From positions 1 through 64,000 of the forward strand of contig DPJG01000022.1 in the NCBI GenBank assembly GCA_003543135.1: a DNA stretch of 64,000 nt, in the 5' to 3' direction. Positions 24,567 through 33,708 of this stretch are shown here, in pieces. The number at the start of each line of letters is the position of its first letter. The first letter of the stretch is position 1. The notes below the pieces were generated by a model. It was not told the DNA's origin, did no database searches, and was given only the letters and a program-made list of their open reading frames with translations. The translations under genes were made by a program, and so were the position numbers. The stretch comes from Rheinheimera sp. Its GTDB lineage: Bacteria > Pseudomonadota > Gammaproteobacteria > Enterobacterales > Alteromonadaceae.

Positions 24567-25002
24567 CAAGCGTTATCAAAAACTTGCAGGTTAGGGGCAC
24601 CTTGCGAAGCGACCTCGACTCGCAACAAGTTGCTCGTGTTTTGACTGGCATTATTTCTGCAATTCGCTCAAAACAAACACTACCCCCAAACCAACGCCGG
24701 GAACTGCAAAGTGAGTATTCAAGAGTGAGCGCGGGAGGCGCGAACGGGCGACCGTAGTAGTTGCCGGTGTTGGTTCGTGCCCTGCCGGTTTAACCTGAGT
24801 TGTGCCAATAAACTTCAACTGCCAACTTCAGCAGGCAGAACGGCAGAACGGCAGAACGGCAGAACAAGAGAATTTTAGTGATTGCCAAAAGTGATACGTA
24901 CAATACCGGCTTAACCGCAACCACGAAACCCAACAGCGCCACTCCGACCACAAGCAACAACACCACAGCACTACCCTGATCCGGCAGCGCTAGCTATAAA
25001 AC
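24567..25002. other. Gene-poor region between the orphan gene and gspN
   Basis: About 435 bases with no supported gene. It contains four perfect copies of GGCAGAAC (24834-24865) and otherwise mixed-composition sequence. No hairpin strong enough to call a terminator for gspN was found. Confidence 0.5.
24834..24865. repeat. Short tandem repeat (GGCAGAAC)x4
   Basis: Four perfect head-to-tail copies of an 8-base unit lie in non-coding DNA downstream of gspN. Confidence 0.9.
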
Positions 25003-25761
25003 CTACTGCCCTATCCGGCCTTGCAGCTTTAACGGGAAACGGCCTTCGGCGTCGGCTTGGCCGACAAACTGCATGGCCTGGTGTACTTCTTTGGGCATAG
25101 AGGCCGCTGGTTTGAGCGTGCCTGCTATTTGGTAACTGCCTTGTAATACATCGGCTTTTACCAATAAACCCAGTGGGTTATCGGCTTTGGTGGTTAAACT
25201 CAGGTTGCCGTTGTCACAGCTCAGTGTGCTGTCGATGGCTTGTAAATCAATCCAGCCGGTGGGGGCTTTAAATTTGGCCTGTTGCCAGCTGGCGGTGCCA
25301 ACAAGCTCAGAGCAATACGGCTGGCCTAATTCAAACTTTTGTAAATTCAGTACTATGCTACCGCTGGCATCTACCGGCATTGGCAACTGTAATTGCGGAA
25401 TGATAGGCGCTACCGGCAGCCGGATGGTGGATTGTTGCAGCAGCACCTTGCCAAAGCCCAGCTCGGCCTGAACCGCCAGATAAGGCAGGCTGGCATCGCG
25501 CAGGTTACCGCCCTGCAGCTTCAGGCCAAGTTTGCCGCGCCATAACAAAGACGGCTGCAGCTGCCAGCTAAGCTGTGGCAGGTAAAACGGTGCTTTTTGT
25601 ACACCGGCCACCTGACCTTGCCATAAAGTGCCGGTTACCGGGCCTAACTGCAGATCGGCCGGTAAAGTCACCAGTTTTAACCACAGACTGGCCGGTGTCA
25701 GCACCAGCATAAACAGCAGATAGGCCAGCAAACCCAGCAGCCACAACATCGATTTTTTCAT
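25003..25761 (-). CDS. gspN: Type II secretion system protein GspN
   Basis: GspN is an optional, inner-membrane-anchored component of the type II secretion machine. The 252 residues begin with a membrane segment (MLWLLGLLAYLLFMLVLTPA). The family stretches VTGTLWQGQVAGVQ and LSWQLQPSLLWRGKL come next. It is the last gene of the gsp operon. It is separated from gspM by 169 bases filled with a degenerate minisatellite, whereas all other gsp genes overlap or nearly touch. No clear ribosome site precedes the ATG at 25761. Confidence 0.88.
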   Translation of the reverse strand: MKKSMLWLLGLLAYLLFMLVLTPASLWLKLVTLPADLQLGPVTGTLWQGQVAGVQKAPFYLPQLSWQLQPSLLWRGKLGLKLQGGNLRDASLPYLAVQAELGFGKVLLQQSTIRLPVAPIIPQLQLPMPVDASGSIVLNLQKFELGQPYCSELVGTASWQQAKFKAPTGWIDLQAIDSTLSCDNGNLSLTTKADNPLGLLVKADVLQGSYQIAGTLKPAASMPKEVHQAMQFVGQADAEGRFPLKLQGRIGQ

Positions 25762-25771
25762 CTACTACAAC

Positions 25772-25923
25772 CTGTTTCCGGGGCACCATTTGTTCCTGGG
25801 CACCGCCTGTGTTATTGGCCACCGCCTGTTTTGCGGCAGAACCTGTGTTCGGAGACCGTCTATTTTGGGGCACCCGCTGTGTTCGGATGTCACCTGTTTT
25901 GGGCAAAACTGTTCCAGACCCGC
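25772..25923. repeat. Degenerate 16-19 base minisatellite between gspM and gspN
   Basis: About nine diverged units of the form CTGTKTTSGGGSACCNC run head to tail. Examples are CTGTTTTGCGGCAGAAC, CTGTGTTCGGAGACCGT, CTATTTTGGGGCACCCG and CTGTGTTCGGATGTCAC. It fills nearly the whole gap between two otherwise tightly packed operon genes. Confidence 0.75.
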
Positions 25924-25930
25924 CGTTCTG

Positions 25931-26395
25931 TTATTCCAACACCATACGGCGTACCCGCACCTGGCCTGGTACATCACTTCTGGCAATATCCAGCTGCACC
26001 AGGGTAACGCCCTGCTGATACTGCAACTCGTGCAGCCAGCGTAATAACTGATCAAAAGGCAAGTCTTCCAGCGATAACTGCAGCTGGTCGTTTTGTGGTT
26101 GCATCCGGCTCACCTGCACCTGATAACGGCCGGCCGTTTGTGACACCACATCAGTCAGGCTGCCCTGAGTTTTTGGGCTGACCGCTGTGCTACCCAGCTT
26201 GGGCAACTGGCTTTGCAGCCATTGTAATTGTTCGGCCGCACCTTTGGCCGCCAGCTGCTGGTCAATACGCGCCTGATGCAGCGGCTGCCAAATCAGGCCG
26301 TAAAATAGGGCGATCACAACCACCACCCCAGCACCTGTTAACAGCTGCTGCTCACGTTGTTGCAAAGACGCCCACCAGAGTTGAAATTGTTTCAT
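25931..26395 (-). CDS. gspM: Type II secretion system protein GspM
   Basis: GspM is a bitopic inner-membrane protein that partners GspL in the assembly platform. The 154 residues open with a short cytoplasmic part, LWWASLQQREQQLL. A single membrane segment follows (GAGVVVVIALFYGLIW), then a periplasmic ferredoxin-like domain. The start overlaps the gspL stop (ATGA). Confidence 0.92.
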   Translation of the reverse strand: MKQFQLWWASLQQREQQLLTGAGVVVVIALFYGLIWQPLHQARIDQQLAAKGAAEQLQWLQSQLPKLGSTAVSPKTQGSLTDVVSQTAGRYQVQVSRMQPQNDQLQLSLEDLPFDQLLRWLHELQYQQGVTLVQLDIARSDVPGQVRVRRMVLE

Positions 26396-27582
26396 GCTTT
26401 GCTCCGCATCGTGATGGTGCCCTGCACTTTACCGGCAATATTGCTCAGTGCGCCTTGTTCCACGGTAAAACCCTGTTGTTGTAACTGGGTTTTTAACTGC
26501 TCAAAACTCTGAAAACCATCGGCAGTGGCCTGAAACCTCAGTTCCGCTTTTTTGCTGTCATACCGCAGGTTATCCAGACTTAAACCCGGTTGTTGCGCCA
26601 ACAGCGGCTGTAACTGCGATAACAAACCGGCCAGGCTTTGATTCGGGTCGCCGCCGCCACTGGCCGCCAGCTTACGCTCTACCTGGCGTTTTAAGTTCAC
26701 AATACGCTCGTTCGGGTATTTGCTTTTATACAGTTCTGTTGCTGCCATCCGGGCGCTGTCGGCTGCACGCTGATGCTGCCAGCCTTCTAGTGCCACCGTC
26801 AGCAGATACACCACCAGCACGGCAGAAGTTAACAGCGCTGTGCTGCGCCACTGTTGCCAGTATTTGTTTTGTGGTTTTTTCGGGGCGTATTCGCCCTGCA
26901 GCAGGGTAAAAGAAGTGTTTGTTAACTGCCGCGCCAACAACGCCAGCGGTAACTCAGCCGGTGCCAGCTGATGTTGCTGTAATACAGTTTCCGGCCAGGG
27001 GCTGTAACTGAGCAGCAATGGCAGTTCCAGCAGCGCCAGATAATCCGGCCACCAGCTGCTGTCAATACAACTTAATTGCCAGGGGCCTTGTTTTAATAAC
27101 CATTGGCCCGACAGTTCAATAGCCACTGGTACTTCTGCATCCGGCAATAACAAAGCGTCGGGTAACATGCGCTGCACCGAAAAACCGGCTTGCTGCAAAA
27201 CATCCAGCCATTGTTCCAGCATGGCGCGGCGTACCACTGCCACCTGCTGACTATACTGGCCGTCCTGTTGCAAGGTCTGGCCGTTAATCAACAGCAGCTG
27301 TTCAATATCTTCGGCCTGATCTTCTTCCAGCATAAAAGGCAGCGCCTGCAATAGCTGACGGTTCGGTTTGCCAGGCAGCGGCACTGTTTTAAGTACCACG
27401 TCACAAGCCGGCACCAAAGCCACCACAGGGCGGGCACCCAAACGTTCGGCCAAAGCCGGCAATTCTGCTGCCGTGGTTAAACGGCCGCTGGCAATAATTT
27501 CTTCCGTCAGCGCCGACCACACCAGCCAGTCCACCGGTGCACTGGCCACACTGCCAAGCCGGATTATCAGTTGTTCATTCAC
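26392..27582 (-). CDS. gspL: Type II secretion system protein GspL
   Basis: GspL links the cytoplasmic ATPase GspE to the membrane platform. The first about 240 residues form the cytoplasmic actin-like domain (PFMLEEDQAEDIEQLLL is visible near residue 85). A membrane helix follows near 250-268 (STALLTSAVLVVYLLTVAL), then a periplasmic domain. The length of 396 residues is normal. It overlaps gspK and gspM by 4 bases each, implying coupled translation. Confidence 0.93.
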   Translation of the reverse strand: MNEQLIIRLGSVASAPVDWLVWSALTEEIIASGRLTTAAELPALAERLGARPVVALVPACDVVLKTVPLPGKPNRQLLQALPFMLEEDQAEDIEQLLLINGQTLQQDGQYSQQVAVVRRAMLEQWLDVLQQAGFSVQRMLPDALLLPDAEVPVAIELSGQWLLKQGPWQLSCIDSSWWPDYLALLELPLLLSYSPWPETVLQQHQLAPAELPLALLARQLTNTSFTLLQGEYAPKKPQNKYWQQWRSTALLTSAVLVVYLLTVALEGWQHQRAADSARMAATELYKSKYPNERIVNLKRQVERKLAASGGGDPNQSLAGLLSQLQPLLAQQPGLSLDNLRYDSKKAELRFQATADGFQSFEQLKTQLQQQGFTVEQGALSNIAGKVQGTITMRSKA

Positions 27583-28778
27583 CCTGGGCCTCCAAAGCGC
27601 CGAGCGACCACTTGTACTGCTTGATTGTCATCAACTTTAAATACCGAGGTCAATTTAAAACTGCTGTCTGCCAACTGTACTGTCAGCTCAGCCTGGAAAA
27701 AACGCGATTTCACACTAAACATGGTTTTGACATCGTCCGGTATCGCCAGCCCGCTGAGCTGACTGCTGGCCCAAAACTGGTCCAGACTATCAAAACCTTT
27801 TTCCGGCCGGCCGCTAATCAGCGACTGCGCATCATCCAGCGCCAGCCCCGGGATCATGCCCGCAAGCACGGCCGCCTGCGCTTCGGTCACGGTATTTACA
27901 TTCAGCTGCAACAACGACTGCTGCGGAATAACACAGACCAAAGGCGCCACCAGCGCATAATCGGCCGGTGTCACATCCAGAATTTGCCGCAGCTCCGACT
28001 TACTCACCATCAGGCTGTTGGCGCTGTAATAAGGAAACTCCAGCGCGGCATAATCGTTTTCTTCCGCACCACCAGCACTTTGCAGCTGATTGTCGGCATC
28101 CAGCCAGTCGGTCAGCCGTGCCACCAGATATTCGGCCGGCATCGACAAATCGCTGGCCGACTGCTCCAGCAACCTTTGCATCGCCTGCTGCGCCGGCGTG
28201 GCTTGTTGCCCCGTTCTGTTATTGCGCGCTGCCAGCTGCTGATTGTTTCTGTTCTGCTCCGGGTTATTATCCGCAGCGCTGTTCTGGCCTTCCCCGTTCG
28301 CGTTTTGTTCGCTATTGCGGTTCTGTTCACCGTCGCGGTTGCGCTCAGCATCGCTGTTTTGCCCGTTCTGCCCAGAGCCATTTTTGGCCGGCAATTGCAG
28401 CGCATTTAAGTTAAAACAACCTTGTAAATCAGTTATTTTGCCGCTGATACTGCCCTGCTCCACTGGAAAAGTGGCGCCTTCAGCCGCCCAGGGCTGGCTT
28501 AAATTCACGGTTTCTTTGCCGGCAATAGAGGTTTTCAGCAACTGCCGGCTAAACTCTTCAGCACCCAATGCCAACCACAAGGCTTGCTGGCGCTCCATCA
28601 GATTCAGCTGACGCTGTAACTGCAGCTGCAACCGGCCACTCATACTAACGGCAATCACTACCACCAGCGCCACCACCATCATCACGGCGATGAGCGCCAC
28701 ACCGCTTTGCCGCCGCACGCCGCTGCTGCGTTGTATCATGATGCACGGCTTTGGCCTGGTGTTTAATCTGGCCATCAT
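27579..28778 (-). CDS. gspK: Type II secretion minor pseudopilin GspK
   Basis: GspK sits at the tip of the pseudopilus with GspI and GspJ. The prepilin cleavage region is RRQSG/VALIAVMMV, followed by a hydrophobic helix; the usual Glu5 is absent, as is normal for GspK. Later parts match the family (LTDWLDADNQLQSAGGAEND-like, NVNTVTEAQAAVLAGMIPGL). Unusually, residues about 132-193 are a Gln/Asn/Glu-rich insertion with hexapeptide repeats such as DGEQNR and NSEQNA. The first ATG (28778) overlaps gspJ by 4 bases. An internal ATG at 28739 would give a more typical short leader. Confidence 0.92.
   Translation of the reverse strand: MMARLNTRPKPCIMIQRSSGVRRQSGVALIAVMMVVALVVVIAVSMSGRLQLQLQRQLNLMERQQALWLALGAEEFSRQLLKTSIAGKETVNLSQPWAAEGATFPVEQGSISGKITDLQGCFNLNALQLPAKNGSGQNGQNSDAERNRDGEQNRNSEQNANGEGQNSAADNNPEQNRNNQQLAARNNRTGQQATPAQQAMQRLLEQSASDLSMPAEYLVARLTDWLDADNQLQSAGGAEENDYAALEFPYYSANSLMVSKSELRQILDVTPADYALVAPLVCVIPQQSLLQLNVNTVTEAQAAVLAGMIPGLALDDAQSLISGRPEKGFDSLDQFWASSQLSGLAIPDDVKTMFSVKSRFFQAELTVQLADSSFKLTSVFKVDDNQAVQVVARRFGGPG
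28281..28352 (-). repeat. 18-base repeat in gspK coding a Gln/Asn-rich hexapeptide
   Basis: Residues 143-166 of GspK read as four diverged hexapeptides (DAERNR, DGEQNR, NSEQNA, NGEGQN), so the DNA has an 18-base period that keeps frame. It lies in a variable loop region absent from typical GspK as I know it. Confidence 0.7.
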
Positions 28779-29398
28779 TGGGTCAGTCCGGCCGGTAAAG
28801 TAAAAATACGTTCAAGCTCCCCGGTATTTTGCTGAGTAATCACCATTCGCAGCGCTTTGGGCATGGTTTCCTGCATCCAGCTGTCCTGCCAGATCCCTTC
28901 CTGATCCAGATAAGTCAGTTTAAAACTGTCGATTTCCTCTAACAGCACCTGCACCTGAGGTTCGGTGCCAGTTACCGCATCCGGATACAGATAAAACAGT
29001 CGTTCCAGCTTATTTTCTTTCAACCTGTAGCCCACCAGCTGCACTTCACTGCGTGGCAAGATCATCGCCGGATTGGTCCAGCCGGCATGGCTGAACGACA
29101 GGCCGTCGTCGTCACTTTCCAGCCAGTTGGGTGCACCGCCCATCATCACCTTGCTTGGCGCTTCACCACTGACGCGGATTTGCCTTGGCGTGATTTGCCA
29201 AAGGTCGCGCTCCATTAACATCATCACCTGCTGCAATTTTTGCAGCCGGGCCAAAGCGGCCTGTGACGCGGTGTCGCTGCGCGTCACACTGTCGAGCACA
29301 GCCACAGACGCCAGACCAACCAGCGCAAAAATGGCGGTGGCCAGCAGCATTTCAATAAAGGTAAAACCACGCTGGCTAGCCAGCTGCTGCCTGATCAT
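28775..29398 (-). CDS. gspJ: Type II secretion minor pseudopilin GspJ
   Basis: The prepilin leader is SQRG/FTFIEMLLATAIFAL, with Glu5 present. The 207 residues include the family stretches MLMERDLWQITPRQIR and VGYRLKENKLERLFY. GspJ forms the pseudopilus tip with GspI and GspK. It overlaps gspI and gspK by 4 bases each. Confidence 0.94.
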   Translation of the reverse strand: MIRQQLASQRGFTFIEMLLATAIFALVGLASVAVLDSVTRSDTASQAALARLQKLQQVMMLMERDLWQITPRQIRVSGEAPSKVMMGGAPNWLESDDDGLSFSHAGWTNPAMILPRSEVQLVGYRLKENKLERLFYLYPDAVTGTEPQVQVLLEEIDSFKLTYLDQEGIWQDSWMQETMPKALRMVITQQNTGELERIFTLPAGLTQ

Positions 29399-29859
29399 TC
29401 TTTGGCAAGCTCAGGTTTAGCGACAAAAGTCTGCAGGCTGTAAATCACCCGCTCCGGCTCTTCGGCCGGGCTGACACTGACTTTCAGCTGGCGAAAATTC
29501 GGGTCGGCCGTTTCCAGGCTGCTTTGTTGCCACAGCCAGGTCCGGTTGGCCATTTTCACCTCACCCTGCTTTTTTGCTTCCGGCGGCCACTTTTGTTCCA
29601 GCCGGTTAAGCTGTAACTGATTTTCAGCAATAAAACTGGCCAGAGTCATTTCTTCCAGCTGAGTGACAGCCCGGATATGTTCAGTGGTGGCCCGCATCAC
29701 CGCCACACCAGCAATGGCAAAAATCGCCATGGCCACCAACAGCTCAATCAGGGTAAAACCCTGTTGTACCGCACTGTGGCATTTTTGACCAACTGGCTCG
29801 GCTTTGCCATGGGGTTTGACCAAGCCGGTGCGTTGCAGCAGTGCTGACTTAACGGTCAA
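29395..29859 (-). CDS. gspI: Type II secretion minor pseudopilin GspI
   Basis: The cleavage site VQQG/FTLIELLVAMAIFAI, with Glu5, is followed by the family stretch IAENQLQLNRLEQKW. GspI starts assembly of the pseudopilus tip. The start is uncertain. The frame is open to 29931, but there is no ATG near the usual position. The TTG at 29859 has GAGGTGG just upstream and overlaps the gspH stop, so it is chosen, giving an unusually long 34-residue leader. A TTG at 29823 is an alternative. Confidence 0.88.
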   Translation of the reverse strand: MTVKSALLQRTGLVKPHGKAEPVGQKCHSAVQQGFTLIELLVAMAIFAIAGVAVMRATTEHIRAVTQLEEMTLASFIAENQLQLNRLEQKWPPEAKKQGEVKMANRTWLWQQSSLETADPNFRQLKVSVSPAEEPERVIYSLQTFVAKPELAKE

Positions 29860-30538
29860 GTTCCACCTCACCACGCTCCAGCGGAATACTAAACACCGCT
29901 TTGAGTTGTTGCCGCCAGGCCGGGTTTTCACTTTGTTCTTTAAGCGTCAGCAAAAAGGGCGTGATTTCACCGGACGACAAAATAAAAATTTGTGGTTGTG
30001 CCGGGTCCCCTTGTTTACGCGGTTCGGTCACAAAACCAGTCCGAAGGGGAGCCTGCGTTTTTTTATTTGGGTCTTTGCTGTCTTCCAGTTCTTTGTCGCG
30101 TTTTTTGGCCGCGTCCAGCTCATCAAAACTGTTTTCTTCAAACAGTTTGTCTTCTTCCTGCCATTCAACCTGACTGAGCAAATTACCTTCGCTCCATTCC
30201 AGGCCTTCAAGTTCCAGCTCAAACTCTATCCCTTCGGCAAACTTGTAACTTCGCAGGGCTTTAGGTTCGCGGATGCTGTGCCACTTTTCGTCTTTAAACA
30301 ACATAAAACGATAGCCTTCATCATCCAGATACAAACCCAGCTCCTGCTGTTTTAGCATGGCAGTTTCAGACGCCAGCTGAATCAGCAGCTGCAGCTGCTC
30401 TGTTTGTTTGGCCAGCTTTTTATCCCGGCTTTCGCCGGTAAAACTAATGACCACAGAAGCCGCCAACAGTCCAATCAGCAGGATCACCAACAGGATTTCA
30501 ACCAGGGTAAAACCCGGTGTCAGCGGCTTTTGTTTCAT
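29849..30538 (-). CDS. gspH: Type II secretion minor pseudopilin GspH
   Basis: The leader MKQKPLTPG/FTLVEILLVILLIG, with Glu5, is clear. The protein has 229 residues, longer than usual because of a charged Glu/Asp/Lys-rich segment (about 135-170, FDELDAAKKRDKELEDSKD). The C-terminal IFILSSGEITPFLL matches GspH. The ATG overlaps the last base of the gspG stop (TAATG). Confidence 0.92.
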   Translation of the reverse strand: MKQKPLTPGFTLVEILLVILLIGLLAASVVISFTGESRDKKLAKQTEQLQLLIQLASETAMLKQQELGLYLDDEGYRFMLFKDEKWHSIREPKALRSYKFAEGIEFELELEGLEWSEGNLLSQVEWQEEDKLFEENSFDELDAAKKRDKELEDSKDPNKKTQAPLRTGFVTEPRKQGDPAQPQIFILSSGEITPFLLTLKEQSENPAWRQQLKAVFSIPLERGEVELDR

Positions 30539-30978
30539 TAGTTCTGTTGATCGGCGCTGTCGCCGTCCAGGTTCCAGTTGCCAATGTCGTCTTCAGTACC
30601 GGCGGTACGGTCCGGCCCCATCGAATACACGTCAATTTTGCCCATTTCGCCGGGGCTTGCCAGTTGATATTCACCATCCCATGGATCTTTTGGCAGGCGT
30701 TTGACAAAACCACCTTCAGGGAAAGAACGTGGCACAGGCTCAGTGGTTGCCTGAGTCACTAATGCCTGCAACCCCTGCTCAGTGGTTGGGTAAAAACCAT
30801 TGTTGAGCTTGTATAAATCCAGCGCGTTTTCCAGCTGCTGAATATCCACCACCACTTTTTGCTGGTCGGCTTTTTCTTTATTTCCCATCAGGTTAGGCAC
30901 CACCATACTGGCAATAATACCCAGGATGACAATCACCACCATCACTTCCAACAGGGTAAAACCACGTTGTTGTTGCAT
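30538..30978 (-). CDS. gspG: Type II secretion major pseudopilin GspG
   Basis: GspG builds the pseudopilus. The leader MQQQRG/FTLLEVMVVIVILGI and the 146-residue length are standard. The family features NNGFYPTTEQGLQALV and RLPKDPWDGEYQLASPG are seen. Calcium-site aspartates are in the C-terminal YSMGPDRTAGTEDDIGNW. It lies 4 bases after gspF. Confidence 0.97.
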   Translation of the reverse strand: MQQQRGFTLLEVMVVIVILGIIASMVVPNLMGNKEKADQQKVVVDIQQLENALDLYKLNNGFYPTTEQGLQALVTQATTEPVPRSFPEGGFVKRLPKDPWDGEYQLASPGEMGKIDVYSMGPDRTAGTEDDIGNWNLDGDSADQQN

Positions 30979-30982
30979 CTTT

Positions 30983-32206
30983 CTAACCCCCTCCGACTAA
31001 ATTATTTAACGCTAAAATTGGCTGCAAAATCGCCAATACAATAAACAGCACCATGCCGGCCATCACCGACACCAGCACAGGTTCAAATACCTTCAGTGAC
31101 ACTGTCACCAAAGTTTCAAATTCACGATCCTGAGTATTGGCGGCGCGCTCCAGCATGCCGTCAAGCTGCCCGCTTTTTTCACCACTGGCAATCATATGAA
31201 GCATCATAGGTGGGAACAGTTTGGTTTGATCCAAAGCTGCTCTGAGCGACGTGCCTTCACGCACCCTCAAGGTGGCTTCGCCAATCGCTTGTTTCATATA
31301 GGTATTGTCCAGCACGTCAGCGCTAATGCGCATCGCCTCCAATAAAGGCACGGCGCTGGCATTTAAAATACTTAGAGTGCGGGCAAAGCGGGCTGTGTTC
31401 AGGCCACGACTGACTTTGCCGAGCATACCGGCTTTGAGCAACATCCGGTCGTACTTCAACCGCAGCGCAGGTTTAAGCAAGGCCTTTTTCAGTGCCACCA
31501 CCGCCAGCAACAAAGCCAGCAGCACAAAGATGCCGTAAGAGCGGATAAAGTCGCTGGCCGCGATTAAAAACAAGGTAGCGCCCGGCAGGCTCTGCCCCAT
31601 ATGCTCAAACTGATCGACAATTTTTGGCACCACGGCTGCCAGCAAGATGCTAATCACCGCTATGGCAAAAAAGGTCAGAATGGCCGGATACAACAGCGCC
31701 TGCATTATCTGGCTGCGCATATGCTGACGCTGCTCTGTGTAGTCAGCCAAACGGTTGAGCACTGCATCCAGATGACCGGATTTTTCACCGGCTGCCACCA
31801 TAGAGCGGTACAAATGATCAAACACATGCGGAAACTCGGCCAAACCTTCGGCCAGGCTGTAACCTTCCACCACTTTGGAACGCACAGTCATCATCATGCT
31901 TTGCAAACGCGGTTTTTCACATTGCTCCGCCACCGCCTGCAGCGCGTTTTCAATTGGCAGCGCTGCTTCGACTAAAGTGGCGATCTGACGGGTGATCAAA
32001 GCTAAATCGCTGGCGCTGATGCCACTTTGAAACCACTTTTTGCCGCTGGCCAGCATTTTTTCCTGCTGCGATGCCAGCTCCAGACTCAGCGGTGTTAACT
32101 TTTGCTCACGCAATAGCTGGCGGGCGTGACGGGCATTATCTGCCTCCATCACTCCTTTGCTTTTGCGGCCTCTGGCGTCAAGCGCCTGATATTCAAATGC
32201 CGCCAC
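30983..32206 (-). CDS. gspF: Type II secretion inner-membrane platform protein GspF
   Basis: GspF is the polytopic core of the assembly platform. The 407 residues show the N-terminal FEYQALDARGRKSKGVMEAD, the two repeated cytoplasmic domains with LPIENALQAVAEQ and VPLLEAMRISADVL, and three membrane segments. The start is a GTG whose G is also the last base of the gspE stop (TAGTG). Confidence 0.96.
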   Translation of the reverse strand: MAAFEYQALDARGRKSKGVMEADNARHARQLLREQKLTPLSLELASQQEKMLASGKKWFQSGISASDLALITRQIATLVEAALPIENALQAVAEQCEKPRLQSMMMTVRSKVVEGYSLAEGLAEFPHVFDHLYRSMVAAGEKSGHLDAVLNRLADYTEQRQHMRSQIMQALLYPAILTFFAIAVISILLAAVVPKIVDQFEHMGQSLPGATLFLIAASDFIRSYGIFVLLALLLAVVALKKALLKPALRLKYDRMLLKAGMLGKVSRGLNTARFARTLSILNASAVPLLEAMRISADVLDNTYMKQAIGEATLRVREGTSLRAALDQTKLFPPMMLHMIASGEKSGQLDGMLERAANTQDREFETLVTVSLKVFEPVLVSVMAGMVLFIVLAILQPILALNNLVGGG

Positions 32207-33708
32207 TATGCATCCTCACGGGTGACCCGCAGCACTTCTTCCAGTGTGGTATGGCCTGCCAATACTTTGGAAAAACCGTCCTGACGAATGCTCGGGCTTT
32301 GGCTTCTGACATATTTTTCAATGGCTTGTTCGCCTTTACCGTTGTGGATCAGCTCACGGCAATGTTCATCCACCACGATGAGTTCATGAATACCGGTCCG
32401 GCCGCGATAGCCGGTCTGGTTACATTGTTCACAACCCACAGCACGGAAAATCTGCTGACCGTCTTTTTTACTGATGCCAAGCAAGGCCCGCTCTTCTTTG
32501 TCGGGTTCATGGGCTTCTTTACAATGTGGGCATAAAGTACGCACCAGCCGCTGCGCTAACACGCCGAGTAAACTGGAAGATAATAAAAAGGGTTCAACAC
32601 CCATATCTTCCAACCTTGTAATAGCGCCTGACGCTGTATTGGTGTGCAATGTGCTGAGTACTAAGTGGCCGGTTAAACTGGCTTGCACTGCAATTTGGGC
32701 AGTTTCTAAATCGCGGATTTCACCGACCATCACTACGTCAGGGTCTTGCCGCAAAATAGCCCTCAGGCCACGGGCGAAGGTCATGTTCACCTTGGTATTG
32801 ACCTGGGTCTGGCCTATGCCTTCCAGCTCGTATTCAATGGGGTCTTCGACGGTCAGAATGTTGCGATCTTTGGTGTTAATGTCGGTTAAACCGGCATACA
32901 AAGTAGTGGATTTACCCGAACCTGTAGGACCTGTGACCAGAATAATACCGTGCGGTTTTAAAATCAGTTTGGCAAAACTGTCCTGCACTGACGGTGTCAT
33001 GCCCAAATCAGCCAGGTTCAGGTGTGAATTGTTTTTATCCAGTAACCGTAATACCACCCGCTCACCATGGCTGGACGGCATGGTTGATACCCGCACATCC
33101 ACGGCCCGGCCGGCAATACGCAAACTGATACGGCCATCCTGTGGCACGCGTTTTTCGGCGATGTCGAGTTTCGCCATCACCTTAATCCGCGACACCAGCA
33201 AACTGGATAACTTGCGGTTGGGCCTGAGCATTTCACGCAAAATGCCGTCAATGCGAAACCGCACGACCAGCGCTTTTTCAAAGGTTTCTACGTGAATATC
33301 GGAGGCACCCAGTTTAATGGCTTCACCCAACATGGCGTTGATCAGCTTAATAATGGGCGCGTCGTCTTCGTTTTCTAATAAGTCTTCAGTTTCCGGAATT
33401 TCATCAGCCAAAGAGGCCAGATTCACCTCGTTGCCAATGTCCTGCATAATTTGTTGTGCTTCGCTGGAATCCCGCTGATAGGCAGCTTCCAGCATGGCTT
33501 CAAATTCAACGGTACTGAGTTTTTGCACGGCAAAAGGCAACGACAACACCCGCCGCACTTCCAACATGGCAGCAGCATTGGTATTTGGGTTGATCAGCAA
33601 TAACCAACCGTCGCCCTGCGGTTGCAGCAACACACCATGACGCTTGGCAAAACCAAAAGGCAAACGAACCCGGCTTGGGCTCACGGCCTCCAGTTCAACA
33701 CCGGCCAT
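32206..33708 (-). CDS. gspE: Type II secretion ATPase GspE
   Basis: GspE is the cytoplasmic hexameric ATPase that drives pseudopilus assembly. Walker A is [15 protein letters not shown]. The Asp box is [17 protein letters not shown]. Walker B is [16 protein letters not shown], and the His box is [12 protein letters not shown]. The zinc-binding CxxC pairs are in CPHCKE and [11 protein letters not shown]. The 500-residue length is normal. The ATG follows the gspD stop with no gap (TAAATG). Confidence 0.97.
   Translation of the reverse strand: MAGVELEAVSPSRVRLPFGFAKRHGVLLQPQGDGWLLLINPNTNAAAMLEVRRVLSLPFAVQKLSTVEFEAMLEAAYQRDSSEAQQIMQDIGNEVNLASLADEIPETEDLLENEDDAPIIKLINAMLGEAIKLGASDIHVETFEKALVVRFRIDGILREMLRPNRKLSSLLVSRIKVMAKLDIAEKRVPQDGRISLRIAGRAVDVRVSTMPSSHGERVVLRLLDKNNSHLNLADLGMTPSVQDSFAKLILKPHGIILVTGPTGSGKSTTLYAGLTDINTKDRNILTVEDPIEYELEGIGQTQVNTKVNMTFARGLRAILRQDPDVVMVGEIRDLETAQIAVQASLTGHLVLSTLHTNTASGAITRLEDMGVEPFLLSSSLLGVLAQRLVRTLCPHCKEAHEPDKEERALLGISKKDGQQIFRAVGCEQCNQTGYRGRTGIHELIVVDEHCRELIHNGKGEQAIEKYVRSQSPSIRQDGFSKVLAGHTTLEEVLRVTREDA

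Noticed and set aside
24558-24600. Possible integron attC site (TAACAAGCGTTA right after the orphan gene stop)
   Set aside because: The flanking bases do not fit the RYYYAAC and GTTRRRY core sites and no folded attC-like stem could be drawn; no integrase is near.
25568-25906. Minus-strand protein made from the gspM-gspN minisatellite
   Set aside because: It overlaps gspN in another frame and is a by-product of the short repeats.
27537-28409. Plus-strand frame of 290 residues
   Set aside because: It lies antisense to gspL and gspK, which are clear family members; composition is that of a shadow frame.
32474-33295. Plus-strand frame of 273 residues
   Set aside because: Antisense to the ATPase core of gspE, where codon structure in the conserved motifs creates an open opposite frame.
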